Shown here in pieces: positions 22,362 to 32,686 of a stretch of DNA of 64,000 nt; position 1 is the first letter of the stretch, and the number at the start of each line of letters is the position of its first letter. Below the pieces are notes generated by a model. That model saw only the letters and a program-made list of their open reading frames with translations, ran no database searches and was not told the origin of the DNA. Made by a program: the position numbers and the translations under genes. The stretch is from NCBI GenBank assembly GCA_958510825.1, contig OY294049.1:28576620-28640619 (forward strand). Direction: 5' to 3'. The DNA comes from Brachypterus glaber (lineage: Eukaryota; Arthropoda; Insecta; Coleoptera; Kateretidae).

Positions 22362-22527
22362 TTTATTGATAAATTCAACGAAGTGAAAGAAGCTACGAGA
22401 TCAGCAATAAGCAAAGTTACTGCAAATGGCGGATCAGCTGTCACGCCCGTTACAAGTGCCAATGCAAGCCCGATTACAGCTAGGGCTGCCACTGCTGATC
22501 CCGTGGATACTCTTTTAGAACCACCAG
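22362..22527 (+). CDS. homer: Homer exon after the EVH1 domain (linker)
   Basis: 166 nt between acceptor AG (22360-22361) and donor GTAAGT (22528). It continues the EVH1 exon in phase 0: FIDKFNEVKEATRSAISK corresponds to the KFQEFKEAARLAKEK segment that closes the EVH1 domain in other Homers. It then enters a linker rich in Ala, Thr, Ser and Pro (VTPVTSANASPITARAATA) and ends at LLEPPG in phase 1. The linker is expected to be flexible and to join the ligand-binding head to the coiled coil. The preceding intron is 9.1 kb. Confidence 0.9.
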
Positions 22528-22624
22528 GTAAGTCATTGAATTTATTTACTTTATTGGTTTCAGTTTATATTTTAGATTTTAGTTATTTGTCCTGTAACTG
22601 GATTTATTCTGTCGTGCAATAAAG
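22528..22624 (+). promoter_or_regulatory. homer: Possible intronic terminus for a short Homer isoform
   Basis: If the donor at 22528 is not used, the frame stays open for 31 more codons (KSLNLFTLLVSVYILDFSYL...) and stops at 22620-22622. The stop TAA is embedded in an AATAAA signal (22619-22624). A transcript ending here would encode EVH1 plus linker without the coiled coil, as vertebrate Homer1a does by the same kind of intronic termination. A competing explanation is that AATAAAGATTATTATT is an old LINE tail like that at 18572. Confidence 0.3.
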
Positions 22625-22937
22625 ATTATTATTAATATTATTTAGAACTATGTTTCTGTTTGTTAATATACCAGTGGCATATATTACAAGTAAGTTTTAC
22701 ATTTTTATTGGGCACATGTCGAAAATAATTTTTTTAAATCTTTTGTTAACCGGTTAAACGGTATTTACCGTTTTTTTTTTCTGGGCTGGATAAAGCGTTG
22801 TCAGTTTTTTTAAGTGGTAAAGTAAAAAATATTTTATAAATATACCTCGAAGTACCTACATAGCTTTTTCTTAAAAAGAGACTAAATTATTTTCCATATT
22901 TTTTTCTGTCACACTGGTTTTTTAGACCCGGATTTTT

Positions 22938-23740
22938 TTCGCTATACAGGAGGCGGCAAGGTGTGAGGCAGTACGTTCAGGCAACGAGACAGATGTATAC
23001 TTCTGCTCGGATAGCCAGGCAGCTTTAAAAGCTCTTAGCGCACCCGCAACAAGATACGCTCTGGTGCAGGAGTGCGCTGGAGAGCTGGATGAGCTAGCAA
23101 GAACAAAAAGAGTTCCTTGTGTGGGTACCAGGTCACTGCGGCATTCCAGGCAACGAGAGGGCGGATGAACTCGCCAGACTGGGTGCCGGAAAGCCCTGCC
23201 TGGGTCCTGAACCAATTCTCGGTATCACAAGGAAACAAGTGAAGACTGCCCTCAACGCTTGGGTGGAAAGTCAGCTTAAAGAACACTGGACCGAGCTTAG
23301 CGGTTTCAGGCAGGCAAAGGAATTCCTGACCAGGCCAAGCAAAGCTAGGTCGGTCTGGCTACTAGGAAGGGGCCGAGCAACCATAAGCCTCCTTACAGGG
23401 GTCCTTACGGGCCACTGTGGGCTTATGCGACACCTAAGCCTCATGCGGACGGTAAACGATCCGACCTGCCCTGGGTGTGGGATGGACGAGGAAACGCCCT
23501 ACCACTTCATAGGGGAGTGTAAGGCTCTGGGCAGGCTCAGACAAGACGTCTTCGGAGTGGTAACACTAGCGAAGAAAGAGATGAGCCTCCTAGCCTGGTC
23601 AGATGTTATGAACTTCATCAGAAGGTCTGGCAGATTCAGGAAGAGGGAGGATAGGCAGCAGGTTGGGTAGGTAATCTTGGGGCAGACAAAAAGGGCCATT
23701 GTGCCTACTTGTCAGGCGTCGGAGCCTACCCACCTTTTAC
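22938..23740 (+). mobile_element. 5'-truncated LINE insertion with 15-bp TSD
   Basis: The direct repeat TAGACCCGGATTTTT flanks the insert at 22923-22937 and 23741-23755, giving exact borders. The insert is strikingly GC-richer than the surrounding intron. Only the 3' 0.8 kb of the element is present, as expected for truncated target-primed insertion. It lies in the 1.6-kb intron between the linker exon and the microexon, in sense orientation. Confidence 0.85.
22946..23670 (+). pseudogene. LINE RNase H and C-terminal zinc-finger fragment
   Basis: The RNase H part reads CSDSQAALKALS, then after a frame break WVPGHCGIPGNERADELARLGA (from 23119). The tail that follows (LLTGVLTGHCGLMRHL and CPGCGMDEETPYHFIGEC) is the CCHC-like finger found at the end of I/R1/LOA-type LINE proteins. 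The tail is open to TAG at 23668-23670. The full-length LINE at 51488-57073 has the same domain order but different sequence, so this is a related family rather than a copy of it. Confidence 0.85.
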
Positions 23741-24119
23741 TAGACCCGGATTTTTGCCGCCTGATATTTCGGTGAATATGAACTACTATGAAGTTGGCTT
23801 TCACCAGTGACTAAAAAGCACCGCAATCAGAATGGAAAGTTTGAAAATTCCAAACCTATTTTTCCGAGGATTTTTCATTATGAAATTCCTTTTCAGTGCA
23901 CAAAAATATAGTCTGGTTAATAGTAACTGAAATTTTTTTCTTTTTGTGGGTCGGTGTAATTATTGATTTATTTAAATTTTACAATATTTATTTTATGATT
24001 TATCTAATCTAATTTATAAATATACCTATAATTTCTATTTAGAACGCATATTTTGTATGTAATACATACTATGTATTTAATTGATTTTTATTTTAATATA
24101 TAATTTCTTTTGTCAACAG

Positions 24120-24137
24120 TTATGCCTGTAATGAAGG
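24120..24137 (+). CDS. homer: Homer microexon, 18 nt
   Basis: A candidate 18-nt exon between TTTTGTCAACAG and the donor GTATGT. With the phase-1 base from the previous exon it encodes Val-Met-Pro-Val-Met-Lys and passes on phase 1 to the exon at 43883. Because 18 is a multiple of three and both neighbours are phase 1, it can be included or skipped without changing frame, as in a cassette exon. The evidence is splice-site quality and phase only; I know of no protein match for these six residues. Confidence 0.45.
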
Positions 24138-24508
24138 GTATGTATAATAACCTATCTAAAATTTTTTATTTATCGTTGGTAATTTTATTTTGTAAACAAG
24201 CAATGTTTTTTAGTGCATTTTATTTTAAAATATGTTGTGGTAGAACCGAGGTCGAAAACGATATTAATTTTGTTTTGTTTAAAACAATTGCATGAAATTG
24301 TATATGTGATATTCTTCCTTTAAAAACATTTTTATATACCGGGTGTTTCAGGAAGGTGGTTTACCCCCCTTAATTTTATACTTTTTAGGTAGCATCGTAA
24401 AATTTGCAGAAGCTATGTTATGTATAATAAGGATTTTTTTACTTAGAACTTTTTTGGCACTTCCGGTTTCGCCGGATTTGTCACTTTTTGACAGGGGGTA
24501 ATTCCAGC

Positions 24509-27006
24509 GTTGCTTACGTTACATTTTTACTCATATTTTAACTTTTAAATGTATAAATTTATCAGTTATATTAAAATACATAATACTTAAATACAATATT
24601 AATTTTTAGTAAATAACAAAGTAACAATATATATATTTATAATTAGTATAATAAGTTTAATTTGTGAGAAATTTATAATTTTATGTAGTGTTGCTTACGT
24701 TACATTTTCTGACATAGATTTTGACTTAGGTACATAAATCTTTAAATTTCTGTTCTATTCCAAAATATATATATTTTTTGGAACTAAATGTGGATTTGAG
24801 AATGTTTTAGAAGTCAGGCTATAATGTTTTAAATCTAAATAATTATCTGAATTATGTATTAAAAAATGAAATATCCGTTGCTTACGTTACAAGGAAATTC
24901 GTTGCTTACGTTACATTAAAAGTATGTTTATAATGTTTTGCAAATCCGAGAGCGTACTTCGACTCAACGGCAGACTGGCAAGGCCGCTGGCCACAATTCT
25001 ACAAATTATTAAAAAAATAAACAAACTGACGCACTATGGTCCGAATTCGGAAAAAAGTGGTCAATTTTTTATAGCATTTTTAATGTCCGCTTAAGTATGG
25101 TAATATAAAAACTATGATTTACCTCACATTGGCCATAACAATAAAATTCGATAAAATTATATAAAAATGAAGGCTAACGTACTGTGGTCCGAATTAGGAA
25201 AAAGTGGTCAAAACTTTTTTTTGTGTGTTATAGCATTTTTCATGTCTGCTTGAATATGGCAACATAAAAATTAAGATGATTTACCGCACAGTGGTCATAA
25301 CATAGTTTTTTACATTTTTAAGCATGTTGTACCCCGAGTTCAATAAAATTATTTAAAAATGAAGACTAACGCACTATGGTCCGAATTAGAAAAAGTGGTC
25401 AAAAATTTTTTTTTTGTGTGATAGCATTTTCATGTCTGCTTGAGTATGACAACATAAAAAATTAAGATGATTTACCGCACAGTGGTCATAACATAGTTTT
25501 TTACATTTTTAAGCATGTTGTACACCACAGTTCAATAAAATTATTTAAAAATGAAGATTAACGCACTGTGGTCCGAATTAGAAAAAAGTGGTTAAAACTC
25601 TTTTTTGTGTGTTATAGCATTTTTCATGTCTGCTTGAGTATGGCAACATAAAAATTAAGATGATTTGCCGCACAGTAGTCATAACATAGTTTTTTACATT
25701 TTTAAGCATGTTGTACCCCAGAGTTCAATAATATTATTTAAAAATGAAGGCTAACGCACTGTGGTCCGAATTAGGAAAAAAGTGGTAAAAACTACAACAT
25801 GCTTGAAAATGTAAAAAAATATGTTATGACCACTGTGCGGTAAATCATCTTAATTTTTTATGTTGCCATACTCAAGCAGACATGAAAAATGCTATAACAC
25901 AAAAAAAAAAAGTTTTGACCACTTTTTTCTAATTCGGACCAAAGTGCGTTAGTCTTCATTTTTAAATAATTTTATTGAACTCTGGGGTACAACATGCTTA
26001 AAAATGTAAATAACTATGTTATGACCACTGTGCGGTAAATAATCTTAATTTTTTATGTTGCCATGTTGCAGACATAAAAAATGCTATAACACACAAAAAA
26101 AAAGTTTTGACCACTTTTTTCTAATTCGGACTATAGTGCGTTAGTCTTCATTTTTAAATAAATTTATTGAACTCTGGAGTACAACATGCTTAAAAATGTA
26201 AAAAACTATGTTATGACCACTGTGCGGTAAATCATCTTAATTTTTATGTTGCTATATTCAAGCAGACATAAAAAATGCTATAACACACAAAAAAAAGTTT
26301 TGACCACTTTTTCCTAATTCGGACCACAGTACGTTAACCTTCATTTTTATATAATTTTATTGAACTCTGGGGCAGAAACATGCTTAAAAATGTAAAAACT
26401 ATGTTATGGCCACTGTGCGGTAAATCATAGTTTTTATATTACCATACTTAAGCAGACATTAAAAATGATATAAAAAATTGACCACTTTTTCCGAATTCGG
26501 ACCTTAGTGCGTCAGTTTGTTTATTTTTTAATAATTTGTCGAATTGTGGAATGACCAAACCGACAAATACACTCTGGCTTGTTTATGTTTTATGACATTT
26601 AACCCACTGTGCATTAAATAATATTCCTGTTTATGTGTTTCTTTCATACCACATGGGTGATCCAAATCACTCAAAAATAAGCAAATGAGGTTTTGACCAA
26701 CATTTTTTCAAAATTGGACCACGGTGCTTCGGGTTGTTTATTTTTTTAATAATTTGTGGAATTATGGAATTATTAAAGCAAATCCAAGTGTAACAATAAA
26801 ATAATAGGCGATCCTTAATATTACGCGTTGCTTACGTTACAAAGTTAAAACTTTTTTTTTAGAAAATAAAAAATAAAATAAAATAAAATAATTACATAAT
26901 TAAGTAAAAATTACACTAAATTAAGATAATCTAAAAGTAGAAAAGTATTAAGTAAAAAATTAAGTCAAAAAACAAAAAAATATACTTTTTTGTTGCTTAC
27001 GTTACA
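24509..27006 (+). repeat. Six copies of TTGCTTACGTTACA
   Basis: The 14-mer occurs at 24510, 24691, 24878, 24902, 26828 and 26993, always on the + strand, four times left and twice right of the palindrome. I did not see it elsewhere in the window. Spacing is irregular. Recurrent subterminal motifs of this type often bind a transposase, but that role is inferred. Confidence 0.7.
24991..26549. repeat. Palindrome built of 191-bp tandem units
   Basis: The left arm (24991-25793) has about four tandem units beginning ACGCACTATGGTCCGAATT, spaced 191-192 bp (25187, 25379, 25570, 25762). At 25793/25794 the orientation flips, and the right arm (to 26549) has the same units inverted (25934, 26126, 26319, 26497). 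Flanking bases also match (ACAAATTATT / AATAATTTGT). A further partial unit lies near 26690-26770. There is no coding potential. Confidence 0.85.
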
Positions 27007-27959
27007 ATTTTTTCATATTTCAAGAAAAAAAATAATAAATCGTTTACTTACCGTCTAAAATGTATAGTCAACGAAAATATATAAAATAATCTATAATACA
27101 AAAATAGTTAGCTTCAAAGAAACACAGTTTAAACCACAGTTTTTGCGTTGTTAATTGACGCCAAATACGGAGTGAATTGTCTACGTACCACGTACCCCTA
27201 AATAAAACTAATTATTTAAGAAACAGCCACCTTGATGACTATGAAATTGCTACTACCAGAAAATTCAGTTCATAAGCTACCAGTATGCCTATAAATGCTA
27301 ATAATAATCTGTATTTTATTTTAAGCCAGCCATGTCAGGTTTTGCTGGAATTACCCCAGGTCATTTATTTTTTTATTTAAATTTTTATTTCCAAGCTAAA
27401 GTGCCTTGAATTAGCTTATTCGCTTAATTTTTGGTCTAGTATCTTCAGAAAAATACTATTTTGATTTTTTCCCAAAACTCTAAATTTGGTACGCTCTTAA
27501 AAGTTTAAAAATCATACTTTCATGTGTAATTTTTTTCAAATTGAAATGGGGTGGCTTATTAGGTGAAAGAGAACGAAAGAGAACTTTCTTGCGGACATTT
27601 TAATACCACACATAAATAGTTTATTTGGAAGAACTTGGCATTAAAACACTAAATATTTTAATAACAAATTAAACAAAAAAAACTAAATAAAAAATGACAT
27701 GACTTGTAAAAAAAGTGACACATGATTGTTCTCATAATTGATTTTTGAATCGAAATAATATTACATATTATGTAAAAATATACATTGGTGTTCCGTTTAA
27801 AAATCGAAAGTATGTACAAAAATCCTAAATTATACAAGAAATAAAATATCTGAAACGCAAAAGCGTTTGAAAACTTTTATATTTTAGACGAACAGAATAG
27901 TGGAAATGGACTACACACTTTTTGTCACACTTCCTTTGGCTTTCCTCACCTCTAGCAAC

Positions 27960-29055
27960 TCCAGAACACTTCTGTGCATTCGTATGTATTATTAAACACG
28001 TTTGCGCATAAATATGTTCCACCAATCTTTACTGCGCATGATATATTTGTATATCTTTGCCAGAACACTTTTAAGCATTCGTATGTATTATTAAACACTT
28101 TTGCGCATAAATATGTTCCACCAATCCTTACTGCGCATGACATATTTGTATACGATGCGTGCATTAAGTCTGGAATCACCCGATTAACTTTTTAGTTACA
28201 AGTAAAACACAAAAACCCTCGGACAGGTCGATTTTGAAAAAAAAAAGTTGGGGGGTGAGGGTGCAAGGGGGTGCCAATTTTGATAACTTTTTTTAGACCA
28301 AAATTTGCAGAATTAAAAATAAAAATCGACCTATCCGAGGATTTTTGTATTTTACTTGTAACTAAAAAGTTATTCGGGTGATTCCAGACTTAATGCACGC
28401 ACTGTATGTTTGCCAGAACACTTTTAAGCATTCGTATGTATTATTGAACACTTTTGCGCATAAATATGTTCCACCAATCCTTATGACATATTTGTATATG
28501 TTTGCCAGAACACTATTTAGCATTCGTATGTGTTATTAAACACTTTTGCGCATAAATATGTTCCACCAATCCCTACTGCGCATGACATATTTGTATGTTT
28601 GCCAGAACACTTTTAAGCATTCGTATGTATTATTAAACACTTTTGCGCATAAATATGTTCCACCAATTCTTACGGCGCATGACATATTTTTATATGTTTG
28701 CCAGAACACTTTTAAGCATTCGTATGTATTATTGAACACTTTTGCGCATAAATATGTTCCACCAATCCTTACTGCTCATGACATATTTATATATGTTTGC
28801 CAGAACATTTTTAAGCATTCGTATGTATTATTAAACACTTTTGCGCATAAATATGTTCCACCAATCCCTACTGCGCATGACATATTTGTATATGTTTGCC
28901 AGAACACTTTTAAGCATTCGTATGTATTATTGAACACTTTTTGCGCATAAATATGTTCCACCAATCCTTACTGCGCATGACATATTTGTATATGTTTGCC
29001 AGAACACTTTTAAGCATTCGTATATATTAATAAACTCTTCTGCGCATACTTACGT
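27960..29055 (+). repeat. ~97-bp satellite array
   Basis: About ten units of roughly 97 bp contain GCGCATAAATATGTTCCACC, GCGCATGACATATTTGTATA and TTTGCCAGAACACTTTTAAG. The array is interrupted by a 252-bp hairpin element at 28153-28404. Units are open in one frame only because of their repeat length. A shorter inverted set lies at 37915-38230, downstream of the BEL element, and the sequence bordering the array (27840-27905) is also present there (38265-38340). Confidence 0.9.
28153..28404. mobile_element. 252-bp hairpin MITE in the satellite
   Basis: Ends CGATGCGTGCATTAAG and the complement of CAGTGCGTGCATTAAG are flanked by TA. The arms are nearly perfect inverted copies of about 80 bp around a G-rich centre (AAAGTTGGGGGGTGAGGGTG). 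Structure and TA site fit a mariner-type MITE that landed in the satellite after it had been amplified. Confidence 0.8.
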
Positions 29056-29437
29056 TTGTCTAAGCAGTACTGCGCATCGTAACTGGTGACCGACAATTTT
29101 TGTTGCTTGAAATGGACATTAATCATTATTAAAATTTTCAAAATACAAGGCTTTACCTATAAACTAATAAAAAGACTTCGTGTATTTTGTTATTTTGCTA
29201 ATATCTCCAGAAGTATTGGTGCTACGAAAAAAATGGTTTTTACCTTTTTTATGGTAAATTTTATTACCTTCCTATACATGTCAAAATTATAATTAAACGA
29301 TAAAAAATTTAAAAAAAATACCAAAAATTAACTTTTTTACCCCAATTTCAATCCCTGCCGAGATATTCACTACGCAAATATACCCTCCAAATTTCAAATC
29401 GCTACGATTTGTCTTTCCCGAGTTATCGTGTTCACAG

Positions 29438-29443
29438 ACCGAC

Positions 29444-29475
<32 letters not shown>

Positions 29476-29485
29476 CGAGAGACAG
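29438..29485. repeat. (GACA)n microsatellite
   Basis: GACAGACAGACA... in a context (CCCGAGTTATCGTGTTCACA before it) resembling the GGTC block at 5013-5070, so both probably come from the same dispersed repeat family with a built-in simple repeat. Confidence 0.8.
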
Positions 29486-29660
29486 ACATAGACATTTTTT
29501 AACATGGTCTCAAAAGTCTTAAAAACTTCGAAAACGTCGAGAAATGTGAAAAAATCGGAAAAAAAATTTGAAAAAAAATGTGTATTTCAATACTTTTAAT
29601 TTTAGAATTCTAAAATATGAAAGTAAAAAAGGGAGTGAACCACCTTCCTGAAACACGCGG

Positions 29661-30024
29661 TGTGGAGCTTTACTTAGTAATTTAAATCGTATACACTAGG
29701 ATCACGACAAACTTCAAAAAAAGTGCATAGGTACTTAAAATATTTTTTAGTAAAATCTTTTGCAGGTATCTAGTAATCGTGAGTTATAATGACCGGATTA
29801 AAAAAAAAAATACCGATTTTTTACCCGACTACAGCAACGCAGACGGAGGGTTATGTTTGTATGTATGTGTGGCACACGGTCTGTGACAGTCAAAGGAACG
29901 CGGTAGAAAACTGAAATCGGAAATTCGCGGTTCTCAGACTAAAAATCTAAAAAAATATTTAAATCAAATAACTAAATTCAAGGATATATTATACCCATAA
30001 GTTATTTTATATAATTATTATATA
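29661..30024. other. AT-rich intron stretch, no gene seen
   Basis: Between two TIR elements. No domain, repeat array or splice-bounded open frame was recognised. Confidence 0.4.
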
Positions 30025-30717
30025 CCGGGTGATCAATAACTGGCATGCCAATTTAATAGGTTTGGTTTTCTACATACAAAAATATGAAAAAAAGTTTCTA
30101 TAAAGGTTGGTCCGGAAATGAGCCCTAAGGGAGCTACAGCCCTTTAAAATTGTACTTAAAATAAGGTTTTTAGTTAATAAATCTAGAACCCTAGCTAGAG
30201 CGACGAGGGTTTGCGTGTATACTAGTATTACTCAGGGCAATTAGTTTATGTTAATTTACTTTTTTGAATCTATCGAGAGGCGTACTTAGACGGACAAAAT
30301 GTGCGGCTTAACACATTTTTGCCCCAAACTTTTTTATGTGTATTTTTTTGGACTTTTTGTATAAAATATATATTCCTAAAAAATGTAATATAGTGTAACA
30401 CTGTAGAAGCAACCGTTTTCTAAAAAAAAAATGCAATTAAGAGGAAGCAACATTTTGTGCTACCAAAAGTTTGACTTTTTAAAAGGCTAATACTCCTTTA
30501 ATATTTTTAGGTGTTTCGGTAAAGAATACTTTTTTGCTTACTTTTAAATAAAGAATTGGTGCTTTGTTTTGTTCCCCTTTCAATATGTTTTTCTTCGAAG
30601 GGTAGTAGTTTCTTTAGGGCTCATTTCCGGAACAACCTTTATAGGAACTTTTTTTTTCATATTTTTGGATGTAAAATCAGCTTCTAAATTTTGGCATGCC
30701 AGTTACTGATCACCCTG
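30025..30717. mobile_element. 693-bp TIR element at TA
   Basis: Ends CCGGGTGATCAATAACTGGC and the complement of CAGGGTGATCAGTAACTGGC, flanked by TA. The inversion continues inward for about 110 bp (GAAATGAGCCCTAAGG near 30115 and CTTTAGGGCTCATTTCCGGA near 30613). The interior is AT-rich with no coding sequence. It is a non-autonomous mariner-like element. Confidence 0.75.
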
Positions 30718-30813
30718 TATAATAGTATTTATTTGAACTCTACAGTATTTCCGAGTTGAATTTTTTGTGGGTGTTATTTTACCTACTGTTTTAAATCCGT
30801 GTGGCAAACGTAT

Positions 30814-31557
30814 GTATTGTAGTGAAGTGGTTTTTTACTAATAAATATTTTTCTACTAATGTAGTGATGTCGAATTCTTCACTGATTTAGTGAAGTGGTA
30901 TATATAATTCGGTTATAGCCGAGCAGTTAATTATAACTTTTATTATAACTTACTCAGTTAGGTTGGCCATACAATCTTCTATCGTATTTAAAGTATACCC
31001 GAGCGGAGAATATACTTAACCACTTATCACTTTATTCGGGAGCGGGTATTCTAGGAGACGGCGCTTTGGAAACAGATAAAACGATTTCTTCTTAACTTAA
31101 GAATAATATATTAAATAAATGTGAATAAATTCTCCAAGAACATGAAAGATCAATTCTTACTTCTAAGTCCTATTTCTATGCAAAGCCCTTAAATTCTAAT
31201 TTCCATTATATATTAGTTTTCCATTAAATACTACTAACTTAAAACATTCTATGTTTGAAATCCCAACTATTCGCAATCATTTTCAAATCCCAATTTATTT
31301 TCCACATTTTTCTTAGTGTATATTAAAACTGGTTCGTATAAGTCATTTAAATTATTTTACAAAATATTTTTCAAAGTTAATTAATATTCGTTAAAATTTC
31401 TATCAGTGTTCATACTATCAATATTTATAAGTGTCCAAAATTATTTTTATGTCTGATAAAACGAGTCTCAAAATTTTTCTAAGTTTAAAAACTATTTTTA
31501 ATTCAAGAATAAATCTCAAAATTAATTCTCACAGAAACTACATTTTCACTTTTGAAA
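30814..31557 (+). other. Possible 5' LTR of the BEL element
   Basis: The segment begins TGTATTGTAGTGAAG and is followed at 31559 by TGGCGTGGAGGCAGT, which could be a tRNA primer-binding site. There is no matching 3' LTR to confirm it, because the 3' side runs into the satellite at about 37915. The LTR call rests on position and these two weak signals only. Confidence 0.3.
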
Positions 31558-32505
31558 CTGGCGTGGAGGCAGTCTAACTAAAACTGGATAAAAATGAATC
31601 TTTTCATATTTAATTACCCCGACAAAAGAGTTTCAGTCTCATCAATTTGCAAACTAATTGCTATTTCTGACATCTGAAACGATCATTTTAACCATAAATT
31701 CAATTTTTATAAACAATTTGGACTACTAGACAACTTTTAAGTTATACCGACAAGAATTACCGAGGAGGGGTCCGATCAAATGTAGGACACACCGAACTCT
31801 TCCGAAGCCGAATCTCGTGAAGCCAGATTGTATCATAGCGCAATATTAAAGAAATATTATTTTAAAATTTTAACAACATATAAAATATTCAGATCATAAC
31901 AGTATGAATAAATGTTTATTTGTTAGAGCCTAAATTACTGGGCCGATTTTAATGATTGGGACTTGGGATTTGTCTTGAGCATGGGAGTGTTAATAATCAT
32001 TTATAATGTTTATAACTTTATTATATACAATTTACAAATTATTTAAATTTTCGAAATATTGTAAATACGGCTCTGGGCAGAACGCTGCGAAGTTGGAGAT
32101 GAGCATGAGGTTGGCAAGAACCGTACAGCGTGGCGACACGACTCTATATACTTTGTTAAAAAAAATAAAAGTAAAAATAAATAGTTAATCGAAGAATTAT
32201 TACAATTCACTGTTCTACTAACATAAAATGGTCCTTCTACCCAAATATTGAATCAGATGGTGGAAAAATCAACCGTATGGCAAAAAAATCGCATGTATTT
32301 GATAATGATGCAATACCTCAACATGTGCTACAACTTGTTTTGATGGTTTAATGGAACCAAAGTGAGTTTTCCTTTTATCTTAATCCTAATTCAGTATTCA
32401 TTTGAGTAAATAATGCACTTTTAGTGCATATTTTCTTATATTATTTAATATTTTCAACTCTCGTCAACTTATATTTTACACGGAAAGTAATCGTAAGGCA
32501 CAAAT
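31558..32505. other. Leader region upstream of gag
   Basis: Non-coding AT-rich sequence between the possible primer-binding site and the minisatellite. A stretch near 31930 (ACTGGGCCGATTTTAATGAT) looks like an unrelated transposon piece, so this leader may itself contain an insertion. No gene is seen. Confidence 0.4.
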
Positions 32506-32680
32506 CAAACTTTAATTTTGTTTTATACCGATTCATTTAAAAAAGTGAATCGACCAAGGTTGACCAAACTTTAATTTTGTTTTATACCGATTCATTTAAA
32601 AAGTGAATCGACCAAGGTTGACCAAACTTTAATTTTGTTTAGACAGATTCATTTAAACAAGTTAATCGCTCAGGTTATTC
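32506..32680 (+). repeat. Three 58-59-bp repeats before the gag start
   Basis: Units start at 32506, 32565 and 32623 with CAAACTTTAATTTTGTTT. Each contains an inverted pair CGATTCATTTAAA...GTGAATCG (third copy degenerate). The last unit ends seven bases before the ATG of the BEL polyprotein. Confidence 0.85.
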
Positions 32681-32686
32681 AAAATT

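Larger units (their letters stand above)
24339..29660. mobile_element. 5.3-kb TIR-bounded element with internal arrays
   Basis: The ends share about 30 of 35 positions in inverted orientation: CCGGGTGTTTCAGGAAGGTG at 24339 and its near-complement ending at 29660. It contains a second inverted pair (GGTAATTCCAGC at 24497-24508 with its complement at 27344-27355), the 1.56-kb palindrome, six copies of TTGCTTACGTTACA, a ~97-bp satellite and a dinucleotide-type GACA array. No transposase is visible. The target duplication is unclear. It might be one non-autonomous element or nested ones that happen to share boundaries. Confidence 0.55.

Noticed and set aside
28546..28950. Open frame of 134 codons
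   Set aside because: It is a by-product of the ~97-bp satellite; the translation simply repeats with the unit and both strands are open.
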